A stretch of 64,000 nt of DNA from Chloroflexi bacterium UBA4736 (GCA_002404015.1 DHIW01000064.1:40961-104960); one strand, 5' to 3'. Counted from the stretch's first letter, positions 33,859-42,641 are shown. A program made the numbers and translations. The notes: generated from the sequence alone by a model not told the origin.

Positions 33859-34565
33859 GCGTGCGCGTGCTGGTCGCCGACGACCAGGCGCTCGTCCGAA
33901 GCGGCTTTCGAAAGCTCCTGGAAGCCGAAAGCCATATCGAAGTCGTCGCCGAGGCGGCGGACGGCCTCGAAGCGATCGAGAAGGCGCGCCTGCACCGGCC
34001 GGACGTCGTCCTCATGGACATCCGCATGCCGCGCCTGGATGGGCTGCAGGCTACGGCGCGCCTGCTTGCCCTGACCGCCCCGCCACCCCGCGTCATCGTG
34101 CTGACGACGTATGACCTCGACGAATACATCTTCGACGCACTCAAGGCGGGCGCCAGCGGGTTTCTCCTCAAGGACTCGCCGCCTGAGGAGCTCATCTCAG
34201 CAATTCACGTGGTGGCCGCGGGTGAAGCGCTGCTGGCGCCCGCCATAACCAGGCGCTTGATCGAGGCTTTCGTGAGCGTGCCCCGCGTATCCCGGGAGGC
34301 CGAGAGGCAGCTCGGTAGCCTGACGCCGCGGGAGGCGGAAGTGCTGCATCTGGTAGCGCGCGGCTTGAGCAATGCGGAGATCGCGGCCGAGCTGCACCTC
34401 GGAGAGGCAACCGTCAAGAGCCACATCGGGAACCTGCTGATGAAGCTGGACCTGCGTGACCGGGTGCAGGCGGTGGTGTTGGCCTACGAGAGCGGCCTGG
34501 TGACTCCTGGTAGTGCGCCCGATCAGAAGATCCAGCGCAGCTCGCGGCCCGCCAGCCGGGAATAG
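33855..34565 (+). CDS. NarL/FixJ response regulator
   Basis: 236 residues. The receiver domain has the acidic pair Asp9/Asp10, phosphorylation site Asp55 (VVLMDIRMPRLDG) and Lys in GFLLKDS. The C-terminal LuxR HTH is LTPREAEVLHLVARGLSNAEIAAELHLGEATVKSHIGNLLMKL. The start is the GTG overlapping the kinase stop. It should be a DNA-binding regulator phosphorylated by the upstream kinase. Confidence 0.95.
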   Translation: MSVRVLVADDQALVRSGFRKLLEAESHIEVVAEAADGLEAIEKARLHRPDVVLMDIRMPRLDGLQATARLLALTAPPPRVIVLTTYDLDEYIFDALKAGASGFLLKDSPPEELISAIHVVAAGEALLAPAITRRLIEAFVSVPRVSREAERQLGSLTPREAEVLHLVARGLSNAEIAAELHLGEATVKSHIGNLLMKLDLRDRVQAVVLAYESGLVTPGSAPDQKIQRSSRPASRE

Positions 34566-34620
34566 CAGCGTCAAGCATTCGCGGCTCCGGACCGCTGGGC
34601 AGGGCCATGTTCGTTGCCGC

Positions 34621-35256
34621 CTACGGCGGATCGTGAGCACCGTGGCCGGGCAGGGCTGTCGGCGCCGGCAACAGCGCGGCCAAGAGCAGCTCGACCACTT
34701 CGTCGGCAAAGCGCCTGTCCAACCGTCCGGTCCGCAGCAGCAGCCGGTAATAGATAGGCGCCACCAGCATGTCCAAGGCGGCCTCGATCGGGGTGGTCTC
34801 GGCGATCTCGCCCCGGGCGATGGCGCGCTTGAACATCTCCAGACTGGTGTCTCGGAGCGGCCGGATCACACGATCGCGGAAAGCGACGGCGAAGTCCGCT
34901 TCCGCCTGCGCCTCCCCGATGAGCGCCGCCATCACCGGGCCGAGCGTCGGGCTGCTGAACGCCCGAGCCATTGCCCGGGCGCGGGCGCGCAGGTCGCCGG
35001 CCAGTGAGCCGGTGTCAGCCCAGGGGATCTGCTGGCGGACGTCCTCCAGGAAGGTCTCCAGTGCCAGCTGCGCTTTGGACCGCCACCAGCGGTAGATGGT
35101 GGCCTTGCTCACGCCAGCCCGAGCGGCGACCGCGTCGATGCTCATCTCACGCAGGCCTTGCTCGTTGAGAATGGCGCCCGCGGCAGCCAGGATGGCAGCC
35201 TTCACCGATTCGCTCCGGGGCCGGCCTCGCCTTGCTGGAACGGTCCCGGCGCTCAT
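34621..35256 (-). CDS. TetR-family transcriptional regulator
   Basis: 211 residues. The N-terminal HTH is AAILAAAGAILNEQGLREMSIDAVAARAGVSKATIYRWWRSKAQL. A TetR_C-type ligand domain follows. ATG 35256 is preferred because TAGAAT stands 8 nt upstream. The promoter region also carries AACTGGTCGTTCCGTTTT, an imperfect dyad that could be an autoregulatory operator. It is convergent with the response regulator and downstream of the DedA gene. Confidence 0.9.
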   Translation of the reverse strand: MSAGTVPARRGRPRSESVKAAILAAAGAILNEQGLREMSIDAVAARAGVSKATIYRWWRSKAQLALETFLEDVRQQIPWADTGSLAGDLRARARAMARAFSSPTLGPVMAALIGEAQAEADFAVAFRDRVIRPLRDTSLEMFKRAIARGEIAETTPIEAALDMLVAPIYYRLLLRTGRLDRRFADEVVELLLAALLPAPTALPGHGAHDPP

Positions 35257-35264
35257 GCTGGTCG

Positions 35265-35270
35265 ATTCTA
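35265..35270 (-). promoter_or_regulatory. Putative -10 element of the TetR gene
   Basis: TAGAAT on the minus strand, 8 nt before ATG 35256. It is identical in sequence and spacing to the element at 1700-1705. Confidence 0.6.
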
Positions 35271-35347
35271 GTCTCAACAAAACGGAACGACCAGTTTTCA
35301 AAGGCGGGTCGGCCGTCAACTCTACCCAGGCGCGGCTCGGAGCTCGG

Positions 35348-36145
35348 TTAAGGAAGCGCGGTCTGCGCCCCCTTGAGGGATCGCAGGCGGCGGACCACAA
35401 ATGTCCCAACCAGAAGCGCGATGGCGACCGCCAGCAGCCAGTAGGTCTCGCGATGGAGCCTGAGAAATGCCTCGACGCGTCCCCCGTAGACGACGCCGAT
35501 GATCAAGAAGACGCCCGCCCACGTGGCGGTCGAGATCGCGACCGACACGGCAAACAGTGGATACGGCACCCGGAGCACACCTGCCGCGACGGTGATCGGA
35601 ACCCGAAATCCCGGGATATGGCGTCCAAAGATGATGGCCAGCACGCCGTAGCGGGCGAACCAGACCTCAGCTCGGTCCAGTCGCCCGGGCGTCAGGTGCA
35701 TCAGGTGCGCGACCCTCGTCTCCGCGAGCCGCCGGCCCAGCCGCCTCGAGACCAGGTACAGGTTCGTGGCGCCGAGGACCACGGCCAGGATCAGGCCCAG
35801 CCAGGCGGCCAGCAGGATGGGGAGGGTGTGCGGCACGTGCGCACCGACGTACATCACGAACACATCGCCGGGCGCCGGCAGCGGTATTCCCGACTCCTCG
35901 ATGTAGAGCGGGCCGAAGGCGGACAGGTGACCCTGCTGATGCACGAGGTGTCGGAGCCATTGGGTTCCAGCGCCGAGCGCGTCGGGAACATCGCCCTCCA
36001 CGACGGCGGACACGAAGACGGCGAGCCCAATCAAGGCTGCGACCGCGACCATGCCGGCGATGGTCGCCGGTCGAGTGCGAAGGCCGCCGGCGCCTCGCGC
36101 CGCCGTTTGCGCCCCGACCGCGGCTGCCCGCTCAGAGTGGCCCAT
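35348..36145 (-). CDS. DedA-family membrane protein
   Basis: 265 residues. The SNARE-associated (DedA) domain shows EESGIPLPAPGDVFVMYVGA, IFGRHIPGFRVPITVAAGVLRVPY and a C-terminal long helix. DedA proteins are thought to be lipid scramblases or proton-dependent transporters. The residue before PGD is Ala (PAPGD), close to the usual PxPGE. ATG 36145 is chosen; upstream in-frame ATGs lack support. A Pro/Ala-rich cytoplasmic head of about 35 residues precedes helix 1. Confidence 0.88.
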   Translation of the reverse strand: MGHSERAAAVGAQTAARGAGGLRTRPATIAGMVAVAALIGLAVFVSAVVEGDVPDALGAGTQWLRHLVHQQGHLSAFGPLYIEESGIPLPAPGDVFVMYVGAHVPHTLPILLAAWLGLILAVVLGATNLYLVSRRLGRRLAETRVAHLMHLTPGRLDRAEVWFARYGVLAIIFGRHIPGFRVPITVAAGVLRVPYPLFAVSVAISTATWAGVFLIIGVVYGGRVEAFLRLHRETYWLLAVAIALLVGTFVVRRLRSLKGAQTALP

Positions 36146-36365
36146 CGTCGCTACGCCGCTGGGCCTCTGAACATGGGTCCCACTCTGGCCGCGGTTTCTA
36201 ACGCCACTCCAAAACGAGGGAATCAAGTTGCCCAGGGCCGCGCTGGGGGGGCGCCGCAATTTCTAAACGAGGTTGACCTGACGATTTAGCGCCCAGTCAT
36301 GTGCGAGCTCGAGCATCACCTTCAACGGGTGCCGCGGTGCAGCCGACATTCATGGAGCCAACCAC

Positions 36366-36626
36366 ATGTGGGATTGGAAACGTAAGCTCGCGACGGTGGC
36401 GGTGCCGGCCGTGCTCGGCGTCGGCGCGACCGGGGTCATTGCCCAGGCCGCCGGACCGGCAACCGCCAGTGCGCCGACGACCGTCCAGCCAGCCGCCCCA
36501 GCCGCGCCGGCGGAAGCCCCGGAGCCGGCCACCGGAACGGTTGAGGCCAGTGAGCCGAGCCTGCCGGGCGGGGGCCACGCAGATCCGCCAGGCCAGGTCG
36601 ACCACCAGTTCGACGGTGTCGAGTAG
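36366..36626 (+). CDS. Small secreted protein with acidic C-terminal motif
   Basis: 86 residues. MWDWKRKLATVAVPAVLGVG is a signal or anchor segment. A Pro/Ala-rich linker and a C-terminal GGGHADPPGQVDHQFDGVE follow. The His/Asp-rich end could bind a metal. Proteins of this design occur near flavin-electron-transfer genes, consistent with the operon 160 nt downstream, but the function is unknown. Confidence 0.7.
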   Translation: MWDWKRKLATVAVPAVLGVGATGVIAQAAGPATASAPTTVQPAAPAAPAEAPEPATGTVEASEPSLPGGGHADPPGQVDHQFDGVE

Positions 36627-36641
36627 GGCCTTAACTCAGTG

Positions 36642-36748
36642 GGTCGGGGGGCGGTCGAGCTCCCCGACCATCCCGGCGGCCGATCATTAACCGGCAGCCG
36701 ACCCGACAGCAGCGGCCTGCGCCGCCGCGAGCCGCCCGCGTCGGGCGG
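36642..36748 (+). promoter_or_regulatory. Hairpins between the small secreted protein and the flavo-reductase operon
   Basis: GGTCGGGG (36642-36649) pairs with CCCCGACC (36662-36669). A second stem CCGCCCG-CGT-CGGGCGG lies at 36732-36748, 40 nt before the next start. The first could terminate the upstream gene; the second would sit in the leader of the next. Confidence 0.4.
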
Positions 36749-36787
36749 AGCGGGCGGAACGGCCTCTAATCTGCCTCTAAGGAAACA

Positions 36788-38200
36788 ATGCTAGCGTCGA
36801 CGATCGACTTGAACCACCTGGCTGTGCCCTCTCGGATGCCAATCTGGCCCCACCCTGGACCCACCCCATCGGTCTGGTCGACGCCGAGGGCGAACTACGC
36901 CCTCTTCGCGGTCAATGCCGTGCTCATCGTCGGGTTCTGGTGGCTCAGCTCGGGCTTCGAGATCACCCGTACGGCGTCCGACGCGTTCAACGGCCTCGGC
37001 CGGGTCACCGGCCTGCTGGGAACCTACCTGGTGCTCTGGCAGCTGCTTCTGATGGCGAGGCTGCCCTGGCTCGAGCACGCCTTCGGGCTGGAACGGATGG
37101 CGGTCCTGCACAAGTGGAACGGCTACCTGGCCATCTCGCTGCTGCTCGGTCACGGGGTGTTCCAGACCCTCGGCTACCAGCTCGGCGACGGCAAGGACGT
37201 CGCCGCCCAGCTGGCGGACTTCATCCAGAGCTACCCGGGACTCCTAGCGGCGATCGTCGCACTCGCAATGTTTCTGGCGGTCGTGGTCGTGTCGGTGACC
37301 ATCGCCCGCCAGAAGCTGGCCTACGAGACCTGGTACTTCGTTCACCTTTACGCGTACCTGGCGGTGCTTCTGGCCTTCAGCCACCAGTTGGCGACAGGGG
37401 TCGACTTCGCCGGCAACGCAGTCTTCGTCGTCTATTGGTGGCTGCTCTACGCGTTCGTGCTCGGTTTCCTGGTGCTCTACCGGGTGGTCGGGCCGCTGTT
37501 TGCCTACAAGCGCCATCGTTTCCGGGTTCAGTCAATCGAGAAAGAGGCTCGGGGCGTCTTCTCCGTTTACGTCGGCGGCCGGGAGCTGGACCAGTTCGAA
37601 GCCGACGCGGGCCAGTTCGCGATCTGGCGCTTCCTCGACCGCAAGCGCTGGTGGCAGGCCCACCCGTTCTCGATCTCGGCGATACCCGACGGGCGTCGAC
37701 TGCGGATCACCGTGAAGAACATCGGTGACTTCACGAGCGGCGTGCACACCCTGAAGCCAGGGACCCCGATCCTCCTCGAGGGACCTTTCGGCAAGTTCAC
37801 GGAGCGACCCGCGAATCGGAAGGTCCTCCTGATCGCCGGCGGCATCGGGATCACGCCGATCCGCCCGCTGGCGGAGGAGATGGCTCTGGACGGCTTCGAC
37901 GTCCGGCTCCTCTACCGCGCGCACGCCCAGAACGACATCGTTTTCAGGAAGGAGCTCGATGCGCTGGCGGAGGCACACGGCGTCCGCGTTGACTATCTGC
38001 TCACCGAGAGCGCCCCTGGCCGGCTCGACCGGGAGGCCTGGTTCGGGCCGAACTCCCTGGCACGACTGGTGCCCGACGTGGCCGACCGCGTCGCCTACGT
38101 GTGTGGTCCGAAAGGCATGATGAGCGTGGTGATCGACTCCCTTAAACAACTCGGCGTCCCCCCGCACGAGATCCGCTCGGAGGTCTTTCGCCTGCAGTGA
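36788..38200 (+). CDS. Ferric-reductase-like membrane flavo-oxidoreductase
   Basis: 470 residues. The N-terminal half has six or seven helices with paired His residues (LHKWNGYLAISLLLGHGVF, YFVHLYAYLAVLLAFSHQL), the heme-binding pattern of ferric-reductase/NOX domains. The C-terminal half is a ferredoxin-NADP reductase module: FAD site HPFSIS, LLIAGGIGITPIRPL for NAD(P)H and CGPKGMM. It should carry electrons from NAD(P)H across the membrane via heme. It is followed, with overlap, by an FMN-binding protein and ApbE. An AAGGAAAC site precedes ATG 36788. Confidence 0.93.
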   Translation: MLASTIDLNHLAVPSRMPIWPHPGPTPSVWSTPRANYALFAVNAVLIVGFWWLSSGFEITRTASDAFNGLGRVTGLLGTYLVLWQLLLMARLPWLEHAFGLERMAVLHKWNGYLAISLLLGHGVFQTLGYQLGDGKDVAAQLADFIQSYPGLLAAIVALAMFLAVVVVSVTIARQKLAYETWYFVHLYAYLAVLLAFSHQLATGVDFAGNAVFVVYWWLLYAFVLGFLVLYRVVGPLFAYKRHRFRVQSIEKEARGVFSVYVGGRELDQFEADAGQFAIWRFLDRKRWWQAHPFSISAIPDGRRLRITVKNIGDFTSGVHTLKPGTPILLEGPFGKFTERPANRKVLLIAGGIGITPIRPLAEEMALDGFDVRLLYRAHAQNDIVFRKELDALAEAHGVRVDYLLTESAPGRLDREAWFGPNSLARLVPDVADRVAYVCGPKGMMSVVIDSLKQLGVPPHEIRSEVFRLQ

Positions 38201-38664
38201 GAAGAGCCGTCGTCGTCACCGGCATCACCGTGGTCGGAGCCGCCTGGCTCCTGGCGTACAAGACCGCTGCGCACCCGTCCGGACTGGCGGCGAACGCGTC
38301 TTCACCAACCGACCAACCCAGCGTGCAACCCAGCCCGGACAGCTCCGCGACGGCCGCGCCGACGCCCTCAGCCGCGCCGGCCGCTACCGGGACCTTTACA
38401 GGTCACGACGTTCAGAACCGCTTCGGAGACGTGCGGGTGCAGGTGCAGATCGTCAACGGCCGGATCACGGAGATCAAGGCCCTGCAGCTGCCGAGCGACC
38501 GGGCGGAATCGGCCTATATCAGCCAGGTCGCGGGGCCGCTGTTGCGAACGGAGGCGCTGCAGGCCCAGAGCGCCAAGATCGACGTCATAAGCGGGGCCAC
38601 CTACACGAGCTACTCCTATGCCCAATCGATGGAGTCCGCGCTCCAGCAGGCACACATGGGCTGA
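38197..38664 (+). CDS. FMN-binding domain protein, exported
   Basis: 155 residues from a GTG overlapping the reductase stop. After a membrane anchor (VVVTGITVVGAAWLLAY) and a Ser/Thr/Pro/Ala linker comes an FMN-bind domain of about 80 residues. The flavinylation motif is IDVISGATYTSYSY, in which the Thr of SGAT would carry covalent FMN. It would accept electrons outside the membrane from the reductase. Confidence 0.92.
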   Translation: MRRAVVVTGITVVGAAWLLAYKTAAHPSGLAANASSPTDQPSVQPSPDSSATAAPTPSAAPAATGTFTGHDVQNRFGDVRVQVQIVNGRITEIKALQLPSDRAESAYISQVAGPLLRTEALQAQSAKIDVISGATYTSYSYAQSMESALQQAHMG

Positions 38665-38670
38665 CCCGGT

Positions 38671-39480
38671 TTGGGCGTAAGGGCAACGATCGAGGTGATG
38701 GGTATGCCGGTCACCATCGATGTCCGCGACCGGACCGGCGAGGCTCATATGCTCGACCCGGCCTTCGCCGAGTTCCAGCTGCTGGATGGCATCTTCAGCC
38801 CATTTCGGCCCGACAGCCAGGCGAGCCGTATCAACAGCGGCGCGTTGAGGATCGAGGACGCCGGCCGGGAGGTCACTCGTGCCGTAGAGATCGGCCGAAC
38901 GTACGAGCGCGCCACCGATGGCTACTTCTCCATGTGGCTGAACGGTCGTTTCGATCCCTCGGGCTTGATCAAGAGCTGGGCCATCGATCGGGCCTGCTCG
39001 ATTCTCGAGCTCGCGGGAGCGCAGAGCTACTTTGTCGACGCGGGCGGGGACGTACGCGCGCGAGGCGGCAACGGCAGCGGCGAGGCCTGGCGAATTGGTA
39101 TCCGCCACCCGGTTGAGCGGGACCGGGTCGTAAGGATCGTCACCGGGCTCGACCTGGCGGTAGCGACCTCGGGCACGTATGAGAAGGGATTGCACGTGAT
39201 CAATCCGCGAACCGGCCAGCCCGCCGGCGAGCTGATCAGCGCCACGGTGCTAGGAGCCGACATCCTCGCGGCGGACGTGTACGCAACCGCGGTGCTGGCG
39301 ATGGGTCACGCCGGCCTCGATTTCATCGAACGGGTTCCCGGTTATGAGGCGTACGTCATCGGGTCAGATCTTCTCGCCGGCCGGACGGGCGGCTTTGATT
39401 CGTTTTGCGTTGCCGGCCACCTGGCCGATCACAAACTCGACTCGGATCCCCAGCTACGAACACGAGGGCGGCGACAATAG
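38671..39480 (+). CDS. apbE: FAD:protein FMN transferase (first copy)
   Basis: 269 residues from TTG 38671. FSPFRPDSQASRIN, GLIKSWAIDRA, DAGGDVRARGG and ATSGTYEKGLHVINPRTGQPA match ApbE; the last contains the Mg-binding Asp/Thr region near VLGADILAADVYATA. It attaches FMN from FAD to the Thr of SGAT in the preceding protein. No signal peptide is visible, so it may act in the cytoplasm or the true start may differ. Confidence 0.92.
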   Translation: MGVRATIEVMGMPVTIDVRDRTGEAHMLDPAFAEFQLLDGIFSPFRPDSQASRINSGALRIEDAGREVTRAVEIGRTYERATDGYFSMWLNGRFDPSGLIKSWAIDRACSILELAGAQSYFVDAGGDVRARGGNGSGEAWRIGIRHPVERDRVVRIVTGLDLAVATSGTYEKGLHVINPRTGQPAGELISATVLGADILAADVYATAVLAMGHAGLDFIERVPGYEAYVIGSDLLAGRTGGFDSFCVAGHLADHKLDSDPQLRTRGRRQ

Positions 39481-39484
39481 CGAG

Positions 39485-39991
39485 GTGTCTCAATCCGGTG
39501 TTGCCCGCTCCTCCCGCCTGGCCGCCGAATTCGAAGCCGTCCACGATGCGTTCATCCGGCTGGTCGAGTCGCTGACCGAGGACCAGTGGCACCTGGTCGG
39601 AGTGAACCATCCCAAGCGTATGAACGATGAGGACGAGGGCCGCCCGCTGGGCGTGATCGCGCACCACGTCGCCACCTCGGGGGACTGGATCATGAACCGG
39701 ATCCAGGGCATTCTCGAAGACCGGCCCCTCCAGCCTGTCGATTTTCGGGAGGTCAACGCGAAGCACGCTGATGAGCACGCGGAAGTGACCCGCAAGGAGG
39801 TACTGTCGGTACTCCGCGAGGGCGGCCCTCGGCTGGCCGCGGCCGTTCGAGCCATCCCCGACGAACAGCTGGATCAGGCGCGGGACACTCCCGCAGGGCC
39901 GATGTCGATCGCGCAGCGGGTCGAGATGGTGCTGATCGGACACATCCAGGCCCACCAAGGTTCCATCGAAACAACGATCGCGCCGGGGTAG
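39485..39991 (+). CDS. DinB-like metal-binding protein
   Basis: 168 residues, four-helix DinB superfamily type. GTG 39485 starts 5 nt after the apbE stop. Possible metal ligands are the His pair in GVIAHHVATSGDW and the His in LIGHIQAHQGSIETT. DinB-like proteins include thiol transferases and stress enzymes; no specific role can be given. It is separated from the cold-shock gene by 145 nt. Confidence 0.8.
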   Translation: MSQSGVARSSRLAAEFEAVHDAFIRLVESLTEDQWHLVGVNHPKRMNDEDEGRPLGVIAHHVATSGDWIMNRIQGILEDRPLQPVDFREVNAKHADEHAEVTRKEVLSVLREGGPRLAAAVRAIPDEQLDQARDTPAGPMSIAQRVEMVLIGHIQAHQGSIETTIAPG

Positions 39992-40136
39992 CGCTAGCGC
40001 GGATACGTTGGCGGGACTTTCAGGTACACTCTGCGATGCGCTCGACAGGGGCGCGCTTCGCCGACGAGTCCTCCTTCTTCTCGAACGGACCCGCGACGTT
40101 GGTCTTATCGAGTTCGAGAAACAGGAGATCCTGCAA

Positions 40137-40334
40137 ATGCAGAACGGAACCATCAAGAAGCTAGTATCCGATCGCGGCTTCGGATTTATCGCAGCCGAAG
40201 ACGGCAAGGAGTATTTCTTCCACCGCAGCGGGACCGAAGGCGACTTCGACAGCCTGCGCGGCGGCGAGTCGGTGACCTTCGAGGTCGAGCCCAGCCCCAA
40301 GGGACCCCGGGCCGGTCGCGTCCGGGTCGCCTAG
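40137..40334 (+). CDS. Cold-shock domain protein
   Basis: 65 residues, the full cold-shock fold: MQNGTIKKLVSDRGFGFIAA (RNP1 RGFGFI) and EYFFHRSGTEG (RNP2 variant). An AGGAGA site precedes ATG 40137. It binds single-stranded RNA or DNA. The leader from about 40010 is long, as in other cold-shock genes, and a clear intrinsic terminator follows. Confidence 0.95.
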   Translation: MQNGTIKKLVSDRGFGFIAAEDGKEYFFHRSGTEGDFDSLRGGESVTFEVEPSPKGPRAGRVRVA

Positions 40335-40355
40335 AGCACTCGGCAAACCAGGGAG

Positions 40356-40388
40356 CCTCCGCCGGCGAGAGCCGGCGGGGGCTTTTTT
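40356..40388 (+). terminator. Intrinsic terminator of the cold-shock gene
   Basis: CCTCCGCCGGC-GAGA-GCCGGCGGGGG stem followed by CTTTTTTG. A textbook hairpin plus T-tract. Confidence 0.92.
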
Positions 40389-40486
40389 GTTTCACGGTTC
40401 GCCCTGGCGAACAAACGGTTACCTGGGCTTCACCACTTGCGCGGACACTTGGGATCCGGCGCCCGACCTTGATTAAATGAGGCCAG

Positions 40487-40810
40487 GTGTCGGCGAGCCG
40501 TTTGCGGGAGGCCACCACGAGGACGCTCTACCGGGAACAGTCCAGCCGGCGATTTGAGCAGCTGTGCCGCCTCACCGGGCTCTCCAACACGGCGCTCGCG
40601 CAGGTCCTGAAAGAGAAGCTGGATCGGGAGACACTGACCCGGCAGACGCTGAGCGGCTGGCGCTCGGGCGATCAACCGGTACCCACCGAGGCCTTCTACG
40701 CCGCCCTTGAACTGGCGGGCCCCGACGCCCTCAGCTTCATGATTCGCGAGTTCGAGGACGACGTCGCCCAGCATTTCGCACGCAGAGCCAATCGCACCCA
40801 AGACAGCTAA
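40487..40810 (+). CDS. Small HTH-like protein, function unknown
   Basis: 107 residues from GTG 40487. The stretch FEQLCRLTGLSNTALAQVL resembles a helix-turn-helix, and the following QTLSGWRSGDQPVPTEAFYAAL resembles an XRE recognition-helix region. No metal or enzyme motif is visible. TTAAAT lies 8 nt before the start, with no ribosome-binding site. Possibly a regulator; not firmly identified. Confidence 0.6.
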   Translation: MSASRLREATTRTLYREQSSRRFEQLCRLTGLSNTALAQVLKEKLDRETLTRQTLSGWRSGDQPVPTEAFYAALELAGPDALSFMIREFEDDVAQHFARRANRTQDS

Positions 40811-40882
40811 GCCCGGATTCGCCAACCCCCATACCGGGTAAGATTGTCCGTGAGCCCGCCTTTCGGGCTTGCCCGCTCTGGT

Positions 40883-40944
40883 CCTCTCTCCCCGTGAAAG
40901 CAACGGTGTCCGGTAGGTCGCGGCAGTAATTCAAGCAAGAGAGG
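40883..40944 (+). promoter_or_regulatory. Structured leader of the DEAD-box helicase gene
   Basis: CCTCTCT (40883-40889) pairs with AGAGAGG (40938-40944), enclosing a smaller stem CCGT/ACGG (40892-40906). The base of the long stem lies just before the AGGAG site of the helicase. Upstream, GCCCG-CCTTT-CGGGC forms another hairpin near 40857-40871. The 3' arm could limit ribosome access, for example at one temperature. Confidence 0.4.
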
Positions 40945-40960
40945 GGATAGGAGTCTTCAA

Positions 40961-42205
40961 TTGGCAACCTTCGCCGAGGCGGGCGTAAGCGCCCGCACCC
41001 TGGCCGCTTTAGCGCGGCTCAACATCGATTCGCCGGTTCCCGTCCAGGAACAGGCCCTCCCCGCCCTCCTCGACGGCTCGGACGTCGTCATCGAGGCGCC
41101 CACCGGCTCGGGCAAGACGCTCGCGTTCCTGATCCCGCTGGTCGAGGGCATCGGCGTCGCCGGCCCGGGCCCGCGCGCCATCATCGTGACCCCTACGCGC
41201 GAGCTCGCGATGCAGGTCGACAGCGTCTTCCAGACGCTCGACCACGGAATCCGCACCGCCCTGCTTTACGGCGGGATCGGCTACGCAACCCAGACCAATG
41301 CCCTCAAGCGGGGCGTGGATGTGGTCATCGGCACCCCCGGCCGGATCCTCGACATGATCGGCCGCAAGCTGCTCTCGCTGAGCCGGATCGAGTACCTGGT
41401 GCTGGACGAGGCTGACGAGATGTTCGACGCTGGCTTCGCGCCCGACGTCGAGCGGATCATCGGGATGACGTACGAGCCGCAGACCGTGCTGGCCTCAGCC
41501 ACCATGCCCGAGTGGGTCAGCCGCATGATCGAGCGTCACCTCCACGAGCCCATCCGGATCCGGGTCGAACCGGACGAGGAGTCGCTGCTCGAGCACGGCC
41601 TCGTAAGGGTCGACCGGAACGACAAGCTCCAGACGCTGGGCCGCCTGCTGCGGGGCCATGATGGCTCCGCGATCGTCTTCGGCCGCACCAAGCACGGCGT
41701 CAACAAGCTCAGCCGCGACCTGCGCCAGTTCGGAATCAACACGCTGGAGCTGCAGGGCAATCTCTCTCAGAACGCCCGCGACCGCACGATGGCCGCCTTC
41801 CGCGACCAGCGCGGCCGCATCCTGGTGGCCACCAACGTGGCGGCGCGAGGCCTGGACGTCAGCCACGTCGGGCTGGTGATCAACTACGAGCTTCCCGACT
41901 CGCCGCAGTGGCTTACCCACAGGATCGGACGCACCGCCCGGATGGGTGTGAGGGGCCGGGCCCTGACGTTCATCACAGGTGACGATCACATCCAGTGGCG
42001 CAAGCTGCGGAACCAGGGCGCGCCCGAGTTGCCCGAGGTGGACGTCCGGCACCTGATCGATGAGGGTGGCTGGCGCTACGTCGAACGAGGAACCGAGGTC
42101 CCGATGCACGCCCCGGCCGCCGTGGCGCCCATCCGCTGGCATTCGGACCGGAACCGCCGCCGCGGCCCGCGGCCCGCTCGCCGCGCCAATCCAGGCGCGG
42201 CCTAG
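40961..42205 (+). CDS. DEAD-box RNA helicase
   Basis: 414 residues from TTG 40961 behind an AGGAG site. Walker A APTGSGKT is at residues 46-53, then TPTRELA, the DEAD box at 149-152, SAT at 179-181, RGLDVSHVGLVINYELP and HRIGRTARMG. Both RecA lobes are complete, with a short Arg-rich tail. The cold-shock protein 600 nt upstream and the structured leader suggest a role in RNA remodelling at low temperature. Confidence 0.95.
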   Translation: MATFAEAGVSARTLAALARLNIDSPVPVQEQALPALLDGSDVVIEAPTGSGKTLAFLIPLVEGIGVAGPGPRAIIVTPTRELAMQVDSVFQTLDHGIRTALLYGGIGYATQTNALKRGVDVVIGTPGRILDMIGRKLLSLSRIEYLVLDEADEMFDAGFAPDVERIIGMTYEPQTVLASATMPEWVSRMIERHLHEPIRIRVEPDEESLLEHGLVRVDRNDKLQTLGRLLRGHDGSAIVFGRTKHGVNKLSRDLRQFGINTLELQGNLSQNARDRTMAAFRDQRGRILVATNVAARGLDVSHVGLVINYELPDSPQWLTHRIGRTARMGVRGRALTFITGDDHIQWRKLRNQGAPELPEVDVRHLIDEGGWRYVERGTEVPMHAPAAVAPIRWHSDRNRRRGPRPARRANPGAA

Positions 42206-42220
42206 GACCGTCCAAGAAGA

Positions 42221-42334
42221 GAAGATGGCGCCGTAAGGGCGGGCTCCGCCCGCCTGGTTGAGTCCGTCTTCCAAACGACCGGCATCTGCTGAGAGAAGGG
42301 GGGCTCGTGGGGGAAACACCCTGTTTCCCCCACG
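42221..42334. repeat. Double-hairpin intergenic repeat, copy 1
   Basis: It begins GAAGATGGCGCCGTAA, contains the stem GGCGGGC-TCC-GCCCGCC and ends in a perfect 13-bp stem CGTGGGGGAAACA-CCC-TGTTTCCCCCACG. The reverse complement of 52189-52307 matches it over its whole length with scattered differences. It lies in a convergent gap, 15 nt after the helicase stop and 4 nt before the stop of the small membrane protein, so it probably terminates both. Confidence 0.85.
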
Positions 42335-42338
42335 TTCG

Positions 42339-42497
42339 TTAGTAAGTCGTGCGGCGACCGCGGAAGAAGCCGACCAGCCACAGGACGACCAGCGCGATGA
42401 TGGCCAGCCAGACCAGGTTGACGGCGGCGCCGGCGGCGTGGAAGAGCAGCCAGAGCACGAACAGGACAGCAGCGATGACGAGAAGGGCGTGAATCAC
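42339..42497 (-). CDS. Small two-helix membrane protein (lmo0937/DUF5670-like)
   Basis: 52 residues from GTG 42497, which has a strong AAGGAGGTG site 7 nt away. Helix 1 is ALLVIAAVLFVLWLLFH, helix 2 is LVWLAIIALVVLWLVGF, and the end is RGRRTTY. This is the layout of lmo0937-family proteins. An A/T-rich promoter region lies upstream, and repeat copy 1 follows the stop directly. Function unknown; such proteins are often stress-induced. Confidence 0.85.
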   Translation of the reverse strand: MIHALLVIAAVLFVLWLLFHAAGAAVNLVWLAIIALVVLWLVGFFRGRRTTY

Positions 42498-42641
42498 TTT
42501 CTTTCACCTCCTTGGTTATTAATCATGATATTAACTCTATAACATGTAGGGCTTCCGCGCAACCTGGTTCGGCTGGCCGTTCTTACGAATCGTTGACATC
42601 AAGGTGATCCCCAGAATGGCCCCAGTAGGTTCAATTGGGGC

